A stretch of 64,000 bases of DNA. Source: Gammaproteobacteria bacterium Milos-ODIII6. GTDB lineage: Bacteria > Pseudomonadota > Gammaproteobacteria > Chromatiales > Chromatiaceae. This document shows, piece after piece, positions 55,044-63,595 of this stretch. A program made the position numbers and the translations under genes. The notes beneath the pieces are model-generated. The model was given only the letters and a program-made list of their open reading frames with translations. It did not search any database and was not told where the DNA came from. Every line of letters starts with the position of its first letter. Position 1 is the first letter of the stretch. The stretch lies in assembly GCA_029228645.1 (NCBI GenBank), contig JAPTHR010000001.1:302925-366924 (forward strand), read 5' to 3'.

Positions 55044-56297
55044 TTGTCGATTGTGACTGATTCTGATGCGGACGATGAAGCGGCCATTGAACCGGGCAGC
55101 AGCACCCCTCTCGACAGGGGTGAGCCCGTATTGTTGATGGAACCAATGAGGATCTCCGAAAGCTCTCGCCATCGCGGGGGGCTCAACGATCTGGCCGTCG
55201 AACTGGCGGCGCATTCTGCAGGATTTCGCCGGAGCCTCCCGGATGGGGTTCTGACAGCCCTGGCAGATCTGGTGCGAGCGATGAACTGCTACTACAGCAA
55301 CCTCATCGAAGGCCACGACACCCACCCCGTCGACATCGAACGCGCACTGAAAAACGATTACAGCACCAACGCGGAAAAGCGCAACCTTCAACTCGAAGCC
55401 AAAGCGCACATTGCGGTCCAGAAATGGATCGACGAAGGCGGACTGCGCGGACGCACGGTAAGCGCGGAAGGCGTCCGCGAGATGCATAGACGGTTTTACG
55501 AACTCCTGCCGGATGAACTGCTATGGGTAGAAAACCCTGACAATGGTGAACGAATGCAGGTTATTCCCGGCGCGCTTCGTGAACGCAACGTCAGAGTTGG
55601 TCAACACATAGCCATCAGTCCCGGCGCACTCCCGCGTTTTTTCCAACAGTTCGAGCGAACCTTTAAAGGCCTCGGCAGAGCCGAGACGATCATCGCTGCG
55701 GCGGCAGCTCATCACCGACTACTGTGGATACACCCGTTCCTGGACGGCAACGGACGCGTGGCTCGGCTCATGTCGCACTCGATGCTGCTTGAGGTGCTTG
55801 ATACAGGCGGTATCTGGTCCATTGCCCGAGGCCTCGCGAGGAACGTTCGTTCTTACAAGGGCCACCTGGCGCAATGTGATCTTCCACGCCGTAACGACCT
55901 CGACGGTCGCGGCAACCTTAGCGAGGAAAGCCTCGCCTCTTTTACACGATTCTTCCTTGAAACGTGCCTCGACCAAGTGAAGTTCATGGAAGATCTGGTG
56001 CAGCCGGACCGGCTGCGTGACCGCATCCTGCTCTGGGTCGAGGAAGAAATCCGCGCTGACGCCCTTCCGCTGAAGGCCGGGCGCATCCTCGAAGCAATCC
56101 TGTACCGGGGAGAACTGCCGCGCGGCGACGTCCCGGACCTGCTTGGGGCAAGTGACCGTCATTCCCGCCGCATCGTTGCCGCCCTGATTGAACGCGGTGT
56201 CGTCGTCTCGGAGAGCACACGCGCACCGTTGCGCCTCGCCTTCCCTGCCAAGCTGGCATCCCGCTGGATGCCGGGACTGTTTCCGGAACAACGCTAG
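55044..56297 (+). CDS. Fic-family protein (AMP transferase)
   Basis: A 417-residue Fic/DOC protein. The catalytic loop HPFLDGNGRVAR starts at H230 (in LLWIHPFLDGNGR). The inhibitory helix motif S/TxxxE(G/N) is at S85-N-L-I-E-G90 before the domain, so it is a class II auto-inhibited Fic. A C-terminal winged helix is at ~340-400 (LLGASDRHSRRIVAALIERGV). Fic proteins transfer AMP (or similar) to target hydroxyls. The start is uncertain: TTG 55044, GTG 55053 or later in-frame codons, with no good ribosome-binding site. It sits in accessory DNA between direct repeats. Confidence 0.88.
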   Translation: MSIVTDSDADDEAAIEPGSSTPLDRGEPVLLMEPMRISESSRHRGGLNDLAVELAAHSAGFRRSLPDGVLTALADLVRAMNCYYSNLIEGHDTHPVDIERALKNDYSTNAEKRNLQLEAKAHIAVQKWIDEGGLRGRTVSAEGVREMHRRFYELLPDELLWVENPDNGERMQVIPGALRERNVRVGQHIAISPGALPRFFQQFERTFKGLGRAETIIAAAAAHHRLLWIHPFLDGNGRVARLMSHSMLLEVLDTGGIWSIARGLARNVRSYKGHLAQCDLPRRNDLDGRGNLSEESLASFTRFFLETCLDQVKFMEDLVQPDRLRDRILLWVEEEIRADALPLKAGRILEAILYRGELPRGDVPDLLGASDRHSRRIVAALIERGVVVSESTRAPLRLAFPAKLASRWMPGLFPEQR

Positions 56298-56557
56298 TGT
56301 AGCGCGTCATTTTGTTTGGAACTTAAGCGGCGATTGGCTCGCACGACTTTCTCCAGGATATCGTCGGCTTTCGCCGTCCAGATAAATGGCTTGGGTTGTT
56401 CGTTGTGTTTGACGATGTATTGATCGATTGCACCGACCAATTCGGGAACACGGGTGAACACGCCCCGGCGTAGGCGCTGCGTCGTCAAGTCCCGGAAAAA
56501 GCGCTCAACCATATTCAACCAAGATGCGGAGGCGCGGAAAAGCGGGTCAGAGAACAT
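56294..56557 (-). pseudogene. IS630-family transposase C-terminal fragment
   Basis: SWLNMVERFFRDLTTQRLRRGVFTRVPEL, then AIDQYIVKHNEQPKPFIWTAKADDILEKVVRA: the DDE C-terminal part (the catalytic Glu is in NMVERFF). The upstream portion is missing; just before it the frame runs into the repeat motif GGGTCAGAGAACAT, so the fragment was cut there. Its stop overlaps the fic stop region. Confidence 0.8.
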
Positions 56558-56570
56558 TAGCTCCTAATAT

Positions 56571-56614
56571 TAGCGCTATTTGCTCTCTGGCCCCGTTTTC
56601 GGACCCCGTTTTCG
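56571..56614 (+). repeat. Short repeat module, second copy
   Basis: TAGCGCTATTTGCTCTCTGG followed by CCCCGTTTTCGGACCCCGTTTTCGG. Direct copy of the module at 54808. A related forward motif GCGGGTCAGAGAACATTA stands just before it at 56541 and again at 57331. Confidence 0.75.
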
Positions 56615-56772
56615 GAAATACTGCACGAGCCGTTTGGCGCGAAGGCAGATTCCATCGGTCAACAGGTGATCAAAAAGCGAATCTGCCAGGAACACTTGAT
56701 GCATGTCAGTAAACGAAGGCGGCGTTCATGCGTAGATAGAAACGAAACTAAGAAGTACTGGGAGGGATTTCC

Positions 56773-57264
56773 ATGACAACCCGGGTCACAACCGAGCGGA
56801 TGATAACTTTTCTGCTCGATACGCCCATGTTTGGGACGCTTGATCCGTCGGAAATTCAAGAGCTGCTGCCTATCATCGAGGTAGAGGAGTTTTCGGCCGG
56901 GCAGACCTTGTTCACCGAGGGAGATGCTGGGGATGCTTGGTATGCGCTTTATCGCGGAAAGGTCGATGTCATAAAGGACGTTGGAGCCGACAAAAAAGAG
57001 ATTCACCCTCTGGATGCTGGCGCCTGCTTCGGTGAGATAGCCCTCTTGGATGGTGCCCCGCGGTCAGCAACCATTCAGGCCATCGATGATTGCGTGGTGC
57101 TTCGGTTCTCGCAATCCGCATTTGAAGAGCTGCTGGATCAGAGTCACTCGGTGGCCTACAAGCTGTTGCGGCATTTGGCGGTGATGTTGGCACGACGCAC
57201 CCGTTCTGCAACAGAACGACTCTCGGAACTCGTGCTTGAGGCCGAAGCTGGCAAGGTCGAATAA
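56773..57264 (+). CDS. Cyclic nucleotide-binding domain protein
   Basis: A 163-residue cytoplasmic protein with a single cNMP-binding domain. The phosphate-binding cassette is FGEIALLDGAPRSATI (F86, E88 and R97 in the key places). There is no helix-turn-helix, so unlike CRP it is not a DNA-binding protein by itself. C-terminal helices (ARRTRSATERLSELVLEAEAG) could form a dimer or partner surface. AGGGA precedes the ATG region. cAMP from CyaA (same genome) is the natural ligand; inference. Confidence 0.85.
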   Translation: MTTRVTTERMITFLLDTPMFGTLDPSEIQELLPIIEVEEFSAGQTLFTEGDAGDAWYALYRGKVDVIKDVGADKKEIHPLDAGACFGEIALLDGAPRSATIQAIDDCVVLRFSQSAFEELLDQSHSVAYKLLRHLAVMLARRTRSATERLSELVLEAEAGKVE

Positions 57265-57485
57265 GAAACAACCTGAACCGGCGACTCGCTACGGAAAATC
57301 AACTGGCGGGGGCCTTCATCCTTCGGGAAAGCGGGTCAGAGAACATTATTACCGGGCACTGCAGGACCGCCTCGACATCAACGTCCGGTATGAGTTGAAT
57401 GGACTCACAAGTGTCGCGGGCGCATGGATGCGCAGGAGCGACCCAGCTGAAGACGCCGTACCGCGATGCCCTTGGGCGCAACGCC
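57265..57485. other. Short accessory remnant region
   Basis: Holds the second GGGTCAGAGAACATTA motif (57331-57348) and a CCTTGGGCGCAACGCCTCAAG sequence near 57467 resembling the MTWAQRLK-coding segment of the IS91 remnant at 49089. Frames are short; no intact gene. Confidence 0.45.
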
Positions 57486-58952
57486 TCAAGTGAAGAGCGA
57501 CTCGTTCAACAGGAAGTGGACCCAGATGCTCGCGCCATAGCCAAGTGCGATGGCCCAGGTCCATCTCAGGTGCGCGTGGAAGGTGTAGATTCCACGCGCC
57601 TGTGTCATGACCGCAACACCGGCGGCCGATCCGATGGATAGCAGGGATCCACCAACGCCTACCGTCAGGGTCACCAGCAGCCATTGGCCATGTGACATAT
57701 CCGGTTGCATCGACAGTACCGCATACATCACGGGAATGTTGTCTACCACGGCCGATAGGATACCGGCGGCGATATTGGCGGTGGTTGCGCCCAGATCGAC
57801 ATATGCCCATTCAGAAATGACAGCGAGGTAGCCGAGCGTGGTGAGTCCACCGAGACAGAGAATAATCCCGTAGAAGTACATGAGGGTGTCCCATTCGGTC
57901 TTTTCCATGGCCCGGAAAATACTGAAACGACCCTTCGTCGTTTTTCTCTGCCCCGGCGGGGGTTCGGCATCGAACGCCATGGCCCGCTCCCCGAGCGCGC
58001 CCCTGCCCTCGAAACAGGCCCCGCGGCAATCCAGGTAGTAGCCGTACAGTTTCAGAAGGCCGAGGCCGGTCATCATCCCGAGCACCGGCGGCATATGCAG
58101 TGTCTGGTAAACGAATACCGCCAATCCAATCGTAAAAAAGAACAACGCGACCACGCCGAACGCGCCCGGTTTGAGAGGTGCGGCATCCACCGGCGTGGCG
58201 GGCTCCGGCCTGTCCGTGGTCACCGCCAGGGACATGATGAAAGCCGGTATGGCCCAGTTGATCAGCGACGGCAGAAACAGCGCGAAAAATTCCTGGAATG
58301 AGACCAGTTCCTTGTGCCATACCATCAGCGTTGTGATGTCACCGAAGGGTGAAAAGGCGCCGCCGGCATTCGAGGCGACTACGATATTGATACAGGCGAT
58401 GGCGATGAAAGCGGTGTTGCCGCTCGCCAATGTCATCACCACGGTCGCCAGCAGCAATGCGGTGGTCAGATTGTCCGCTATCGGGGAGATGAAAAAGGCA
58501 AGCAACCCGGTGAGCCAGTAAATCGTCCGGAAAGAGTAGCCTCGTGACAACAGACCATTGCGCAGGCTGTCGAAGATCCCTCGCTCCTGCATCGTGTTGA
58601 CGTAGGTCATCGCCGCCAGCAGGAACAGAAACAACTCGCCGAAATCCAGTAGATTTTCACGCATCGCCTTTGCAGCGGTGTGCGTATCTCCATGCTGCAT
58701 GAATGCCAAGGCAACCAATGCCCAGATGAGCCCGGCGGCGACGATCACCGGTTGCGACTTATGCAGACAGAGGCGTTCCTGGGCGATCACCAGGCCATAC
58801 GCCAGTACAAAAAGAACGATGGCTAAATAACCGGCCCAGTGACCGGTCAGGCTCAACATCTCTTGCTCAGAGGCATGACAGAACCCCGGCAGGAGGAAAG
58901 CCGGGGTCATCAAAGCAATGGCCAGGTATCGGAAATTGCCGCGGTTGCTCAT
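57486..58952 (-). CDS. nhaD: Na+/H+ antiporter, NhaD family
   Basis: A 488-residue inner-membrane antiporter with about a dozen helices. A signal-like first helix (ends PGFCHAS) precedes LTGHWAGYLAIVLFVLAYGLVIAQE. Family motifs are FISPIADNLTTALLLATVVMTLASG, VVASNAGGAFSPFGDITTLMVWHK and VDNIPVMYAVLSM near the end, matching NhaD. A charged loop lies at ~300-360 (GERAMAFDAEPPPGQRKTT). NhaD antiporters exchange Na+ (or Li+) for H+ in alkaline or saline conditions. Confidence 0.92.
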   Translation of the reverse strand: MSNRGNFRYLAIALMTPAFLLPGFCHASEQEMLSLTGHWAGYLAIVLFVLAYGLVIAQERLCLHKSQPVIVAAGLIWALVALAFMQHGDTHTAAKAMRENLLDFGELFLFLLAAMTYVNTMQERGIFDSLRNGLLSRGYSFRTIYWLTGLLAFFISPIADNLTTALLLATVVMTLASGNTAFIAIACINIVVASNAGGAFSPFGDITTLMVWHKELVSFQEFFALFLPSLINWAIPAFIMSLAVTTDRPEPATPVDAAPLKPGAFGVVALFFFTIGLAVFVYQTLHMPPVLGMMTGLGLLKLYGYYLDCRGACFEGRGALGERAMAFDAEPPPGQRKTTKGRFSIFRAMEKTEWDTLMYFYGIILCLGGLTTLGYLAVISEWAYVDLGATTANIAAGILSAVVDNIPVMYAVLSMQPDMSHGQWLLVTLTVGVGGSLLSIGSAAGVAVMTQARGIYTFHAHLRWTWAIALGYGASIWVHFLLNESLFT

Positions 58953-59117
58953 GGAATGCCTCCCTGCCGGCTATTGGGCCGGCGGCGCGCCTGGTAACCC
59001 CGTCCGGACATCCGCAATGAACTCGCGCCGAAGAGGAATGCATCTGCAGGTCTTGGCGACTCGAGCTTGGCAAACTTGAGCGTCGACCCCGCGCGGCCAG
59101 GGCGAGTTGTTCGATTG

Positions 59118-59273
59118 ATGGCGCACCGCAAGCCGAATCTGCCCAGCAAGCGCTGCGCCGTGTGTGGGCGACCCTTCAGCTGGCGCAAGCGCTGGGCGCG
59201 CTGCTGGGACCAGGTGCGTTACTGCTCGGGTACCTGTCGGCGCAGGCCCGGCAGCCCAGGCCAGGGCTCGTGA
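59118..59273 (+). CDS. DUF2256 small protein
   Basis: A 51-residue protein with the DUF2256 signature: [36 protein letters not shown]. Two Cys pairs (CAVC, CSGTC) suggest zinc binding. Start ATG 59118 is the family start; the frame runs to 59067 but that part is not conserved. Function unknown. Confidence 0.85.
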   Translation: MAHRKPNLPSKRCAVCGRPFSWRKRWARCWDQVRYCSGTCRRRPGSPGQGS

Positions 59274-59445
59274 ACAGAGCTTGTGGAACCCCTGAAATAT
59301 TCGTCTGGCGAGGCACCTGAACCTGCAGGTTTACGATGCTGTTGCTTGCAAACGGGCCAAAAACCAACCACTGTTTTGAGCGTGGAGAGCGCAGCGCGAC
59401 AAAGAATCGTGCAGCGCAATCCAGGCGGATCACACAGGGGGAGTG

Positions 59446-61950
59446 ATGAGCGAATTGCACGCGGATTCAACCAAGGGCTTGGGCGAGGAGGGGCGAACCC
59501 GGATTGGCCTGTCCAAAGAAGCGCTGAAGCAGGCCTATGTCGACAACCTGTTTTTCCTGCAGGGCTGTTTTCCGAACATGGCCACGGTTCACGATTACTA
59601 CATGGCCGCCGCCTACACGGTGCGGGATCGCCTGCTGGCGCGCTGGCTGAAGTCCGCTCAGACCTACCGCGAGGCGAATGCGCGACGCGTGTGTTACCTG
59701 TCCGCGGAATATCTCCTGGGGCCTCATCTCGAGATCAATCTTCTCAACCTGGGCATTGACCGGTCGGCTCGTGAGGCCGGCGAGGAACTGGGCCTGGCAT
59801 TCGAGGAAATCCGCGAAGCAGAGGCCGAACCGGGCCTGGGCAACGGTGGGCTGGGTCGCCTCGCGGCGTGCTACATGGATTCCCTGGCGACCCTGCAAGT
59901 CCCGGCGATTGGATACGGTATCCGCTACGAATTCGGGATATTCGAGCAGGACATAGTCGATGGCTGGCAGATGGAGAAGAGTGACATGTGGTTGCACAAC
60001 GGCAACCCATGGGAAATCGCGCGCCCGACAGTCCGGTTTTCGGTCGGTTTCGGCGGCTGCACCGAGTCCTATCATGACGAACACGGGAAGGTGCGGATGC
60101 GCTGGGTCCCCGATCTCGTGGTCATCGGCCAGGCCTATGACACCCCGATCCTTGGCTATGGCTGCGCCAATGCCAATCTGCTACGGCTTTGGACGTCCGA
60201 GGCGCCGCGTTCATTCGATTTTCAATCCTTCAATACCGGCGACTACTACGGCGCGGTCAACGCCAAGGTCAAGGCCGAGACCATCTCCAAGGTGTTGTAC
60301 CCGAATGACGATCCGGCGGCCGGCAAGGAGTTGCGCCTGAAGCAGCAGTATTTCTTCGTCTCCTGCTCCTTGCAGGACATGCTGCAGCGACACATGGAAG
60401 TGTCCGGTGATTTGCACGACTTTCACGAAAGGTTCGTGGCGCAGTTGAACGATACCCATCCCGCGATAGCGATACCCGAGCTGATGCGATTGCTGATGGA
60501 CAAGCATGACATGGGATGGGACGAGGCCTGGCACATCACCCGCAATACGTTTGCCTATACCAACCACACTCTCCTGCCCGAAGCCCTGGAGACCTGGTCA
60601 GCGGATCTGCTGAATGGATTGTTGCCGCGCCACATGGAAATCATTCTCGAGATCAATCGGCGCTTTCTCGACGAGGTGCGCGTGCGTTACCTCGGCGACG
60701 AGGAGCGAATCGCGCGGCTCTCGATCGTCGGTGAGCAGGGAGGTAGGCCGGTACGCATGGCCAATCTGGCCACGGTCGGCAGCTTCGCGGTCAACGGGGT
60801 GGCGGCCATGCACTCGGAGTTGGTCAAGCACACGGTATTGAAGGACTTCCATGACCTCTGGCCCGAAAAGTTTCACAACGTGACCAATGGAGTATCGCCG
60901 CGACGGTTCATCGTGGTCAGCAATCCGCACATGGCGCAGCTGATCACGGAGGCATGCGGAGGCACCGAATGGATCAATGACCTCGAATGCCTCCGCAGCC
61001 TGGAGCCGGCGGCAGACGATGCCGCCTTCCGGGCACGCTGGCGCGAGATGAAAACCGCGGCGAAACGTGATCTGACAAGCTGTATGCAGCGACGTATCGG
61101 CGTCGCGCTGGACCCGCTGACCCTGTTCGACGTACAGGCCAAGCGCATCCACGAGTACAAGCGCCAACACCTCAATGTGCTGCATATCATCTCGCTGTAC
61201 CTGCGTCTCAAACAGGACCCTCATCAGGATATGGCCCCACGAAGCTTTATCTTCGGTGGCAAGGCCGCGCCCGGCTACAGCATGGCGAAGCTGATCATCA
61301 AGCTCATCAATTCGGTGGCTGAGGTGATCAACAATGACCCTCAGGTGAATGGCACCCTGCGGGTCGCGTTCATGCCCAATTTCAACGTCAAGAACGGACA
61401 GCTGTTGTACCCGGCCGCAGACCTTTCCGAACAGATCTCGCTTGCTGGAAAGGAGGCATCGGGTACCGGCAACATGAAGTTCTCGATGAACGGGGCCTTG
61501 ACCATCGGAACGCTGGACGGGGCCAACGTCGAGATCCGCGAGGAGGTCGGCGAGGAAAACTTCTTCCTGTTTGGGATGGAGGCCGAGCAGGTCGCCCAGC
61601 TGCAGGCCGCAGGCTACGATCCGACCGGGTATTACAATAGCAATGCCTTGCTGCGAGAGGTCATCGACCTGATCGACTCTGGATTGTTTTCCCATGGTGG
61701 CCATGACTTGTTCCGGCCATTGACGAGTAACCTGAAGTACTCGGACCCGTTCATGGTAATGGCTGATTTCCAGTCCTATGTCGACTGCCAGAACGACGTG
61801 GAGCGCGCTTACTGCGACCCAGCCAGTTGGGACCGCATGTCGATCCTGAATGTCGCGCGCATGGGCAAGTTCTCATCCGACCGCTCGATCCGCGACTACT
61901 GTCGCGATATCTGGAAAACAGATCCCCTGCCGGTGACCCTGGACGACTGA
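59446..61950 (+). CDS. glgP: Glycogen/starch/alpha-glucan phosphorylase
   Basis: An 834-residue PLP enzyme that releases glucose-1-phosphate from glycogen. Family motifs: SAEYLLGPHLEINLLNLGI, GNGGLGRLAACYMDSLATL, YEFGIFEQDIVDGWQME, QLNDTHPAIAIPELMRLL and the PLP-binding Lys in EASGTGNMKFSMNGA. The start is ATG 59446 (GTG 59443 precedes in frame) with a GGGGA site just upstream. Length is slightly above the usual 815. It implies glycogen storage. No other glg gene is in the window. Confidence 0.96.
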   Translation: MSELHADSTKGLGEEGRTRIGLSKEALKQAYVDNLFFLQGCFPNMATVHDYYMAAAYTVRDRLLARWLKSAQTYREANARRVCYLSAEYLLGPHLEINLLNLGIDRSAREAGEELGLAFEEIREAEAEPGLGNGGLGRLAACYMDSLATLQVPAIGYGIRYEFGIFEQDIVDGWQMEKSDMWLHNGNPWEIARPTVRFSVGFGGCTESYHDEHGKVRMRWVPDLVVIGQAYDTPILGYGCANANLLRLWTSEAPRSFDFQSFNTGDYYGAVNAKVKAETISKVLYPNDDPAAGKELRLKQQYFFVSCSLQDMLQRHMEVSGDLHDFHERFVAQLNDTHPAIAIPELMRLLMDKHDMGWDEAWHITRNTFAYTNHTLLPEALETWSADLLNGLLPRHMEIILEINRRFLDEVRVRYLGDEERIARLSIVGEQGGRPVRMANLATVGSFAVNGVAAMHSELVKHTVLKDFHDLWPEKFHNVTNGVSPRRFIVVSNPHMAQLITEACGGTEWINDLECLRSLEPAADDAAFRARWREMKTAAKRDLTSCMQRRIGVALDPLTLFDVQAKRIHEYKRQHLNVLHIISLYLRLKQDPHQDMAPRSFIFGGKAAPGYSMAKLIIKLINSVAEVINNDPQVNGTLRVAFMPNFNVKNGQLLYPAADLSEQISLAGKEASGTGNMKFSMNGALTIGTLDGANVEIREEVGEENFFLFGMEAEQVAQLQAAGYDPTGYYNSNALLREVIDLIDSGLFSHGGHDLFRPLTSNLKYSDPFMVMADFQSYVDCQNDVERAYCDPASWDRMSILNVARMGKFSSDRSIRDYCRDIWKTDPLPVTLDD

Positions 61951-62242
61951 ACCGCGTGACACGCCGGGTTGGATCCTCAGGCATGCCGGTGGCTGGTTCT
62001 CACGGGCCGCCGGAAAAACCAAGCGGATGGGTTTATCAGCAGATGTCGGCTTGACCGGGAGGCGGGATATGTTCGGTCAGGATGGTGAGTAAGCCGCTCT
62101 TGATACTGATGGTACAGGGTGTATGCTCAATCCTGTCCTCCTGCCAGATTACGGTTCCCGGGGCTCCCCTGCGGATCGTGTTTGCACTCTGCTTGAGCGG
62201 CTTAACACAGGTGTTGGTAGCGGCAACTCTTGGGGAATGTCG
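61951..62242. other. Intergenic region before the Mrp operon
   Basis: About 290 bp. No gene recognised; probably holds the Mrp operon promoter. Just before 62243 lies the GGGGA ribosome-binding site. Confidence 0.5.
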
Positions 62243-62743
62243 ATGTTGAGCAAGGCAAAGATGGCGATCAACCTTTGGGTTACCCTGCTTGCCATCTGGC
62301 TCGTGCTGAATGCATCGATCGAGAGCCAGGTGCTGCTCAGCGGCATCTTCCTGGCGACCCTGCTGAGTGTCACCCTGGTACATTTCAGCAGTGCCTATGC
62401 TGACGTGCGCCTTTCACCCCGGGTCATCGGCCACATTCTGCTGTATCTGCTGGTTTTTACCGGCGAACTCGTGCGCGCCAACTTCAACGTGGCGCGCCTG
62501 GTCTTCTCGCCGCGCCTGGATATCCACCCCGGCATCGTCGAGATCAAGACCCGCCTGCAATCCCGCACCGCGCGGATGCTGCTCGCCAATTCGATCACGC
62601 TTACGCCCGGCACCCTGGTGGTCAATATCATCGGGGATACGCTGTTTGTGCACTGGATCGATGTCAGGAGCAAGGATCCGGCGGGCGCGACGCAAGCCAT
62701 TGCGGCCCGTTTCGAGAAACACCTGAGCGTCATTTATGGCTGA
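62243..62743 (+). CDS. mrpE: Mrp-type Na+/H+ antiporter subunit E
   Basis: A 166-residue inner-membrane protein with two N-terminal helices (MAINLWVTLLAIWLVLNA, VLLSGIFLATLLSVTLVHF) and the MnhE signature downstream (LLYLLVFTGELVRANFNVARLVFSP, LLANSITLTPGTLVVNI). ATG 62243 is preferred (GGGGA 6 nt upstream); ATG 62237 is in frame. First gene of the Mrp-type operon, overlapping mrpF by 8 nt. The complex exports Na+ in exchange for H+. Confidence 0.9.
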   Translation: MLSKAKMAINLWVTLLAIWLVLNASIESQVLLSGIFLATLLSVTLVHFSSAYADVRLSPRVIGHILLYLLVFTGELVRANFNVARLVFSPRLDIHPGIVEIKTRLQSRTARMLLANSITLTPGTLVVNIIGDTLFVHWIDVRSKDPAGATQAIAARFEKHLSVIYG

Positions 62744-62996
62744 GCAGATTCTGGACATTGCGATGGTGCTGATCGGGTTTTCCCTGTTGTTTGGCATTGT
62801 CCGGCTGGTGAAAGGCCCGACCGAGACCGATCGGGTCATCGCTGTCGACCTGCTGACCATCGTCTGCATTTCGGTGATCGTGCTGCTGGCCCATCTGGCT
62901 GAACGCTTCATTTACGTCGATGTGGCAATCGTCTATGGCCTGTTGAGCTTCATCGGGGTGCTCGCGGTGGCCCGTTACATGGAGAAGGGGATCTGA
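62736..62996 (+). CDS. mrpF: Mrp-type antiporter subunit F
   Basis: An 86-residue protein with three helices. Motifs: LFGIVRLVKGPTETDRVIAVDLLTI, then YVDVAIVYGLLSFIGVLAVARYME. MnhF/PhaF family. It overlaps mrpE by 8 nt and the following gene by 1 nt. Confidence 0.92.
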   Translation: MAEQILDIAMVLIGFSLLFGIVRLVKGPTETDRVIAVDLLTIVCISVIVLLAHLAERFIYVDVAIVYGLLSFIGVLAVARYMEKGI

Positions 62997-63256
62997 TGGA
63001 CGCAATGACGCTGCTCACCCTGCTGATCTGTGCCGGGATCCTGTTCGGGGCCATTTCTGCGGTCAGCATGGGCAACGTCGTCAGCGCGGTCATCGCCGCC
63101 GGGCTCACCAGTCTGTTTGCCGCGGTGACCTATGTCATCCTGTCGGCGCCGGATGTTGCGATGACCGAGGCGTCGATAGGCAGTGGCCTGTCCACGGCCA
63201 TCTTCCTGTATGCGATCAATCGCACCCGTCGCCAGGAGAGGGAGAAAAATGATTGA
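62996..63256 (+). CDS. DUF4040 / MbhD-like subunit (MrpA C-terminal-domain homologue)
   Basis: An 86-residue protein with three helices: VSMGNVVSAVIAAGLTSLFAAVTYVILSAPDVAMTEASIG is the DUF4040 core, corresponding to a portion of the C-terminal part of MrpA or MbhD. So the MrpA domain is split, with this piece encoded as a separate gene. It starts 1 nt before the mrpF stop ends and overlaps mrpG by 8 nt. Confidence 0.85.
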   Translation: MDAMTLLTLLICAGILFGAISAVSMGNVVSAVIAAGLTSLFAAVTYVILSAPDVAMTEASIGSGLSTAIFLYAINRTRRQEREKND

Positions 63257-63584
63257 AGTGATCGGCAGCCTCGTGATCCTGGCCGGTTCGGTTTTCCTGT
63301 TTGCCGCCGGCCTCGGCGTGTTGCGCATGCCGGACAGTTACAACCGCATCCAGACGGGCACCAAGGCATCCACCCTGGGGACCATCCTGGTGCTGCTCGG
63401 TATCGCGATCCTTCACCCCGCTTGGACCGGCAAACTGCTTCTGCTGGTGTTCTTCATCCTGTTCACCAATCCGGTTTCATCGCATGCCCTGGCGCGTGCA
63501 TCGCATACCCGGCATGTGCCTTTGAGCGACAAGACGGTGGTCGATCGCCTCGATGAAGCCGAGCACCCGGCCGGGGACGCATAG
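63249..63584 (+). CDS. mrpG: Mrp-type antiporter subunit G
   Basis: A 111-residue protein with three helices. Family blocks: MIEVIGSLVILAGSVFLFAAGLGVLRMPDSYNRIQTGTKASTLG and ILFTNPVSSHALARASH. The MPDxYxRxQxxTKxxTLG pattern is the MnhG/PhaG signature. The ATG at 63249 overlaps the preceding gene. Confidence 0.93.
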   Translation: MIEVIGSLVILAGSVFLFAAGLGVLRMPDSYNRIQTGTKASTLGTILVLLGIAILHPAWTGKLLLLVFFILFTNPVSSHALARASHTRHVPLSDKTVVDRLDEAEHPAGDA

Positions 63585-63595
63585 GTTTCGCAAGC

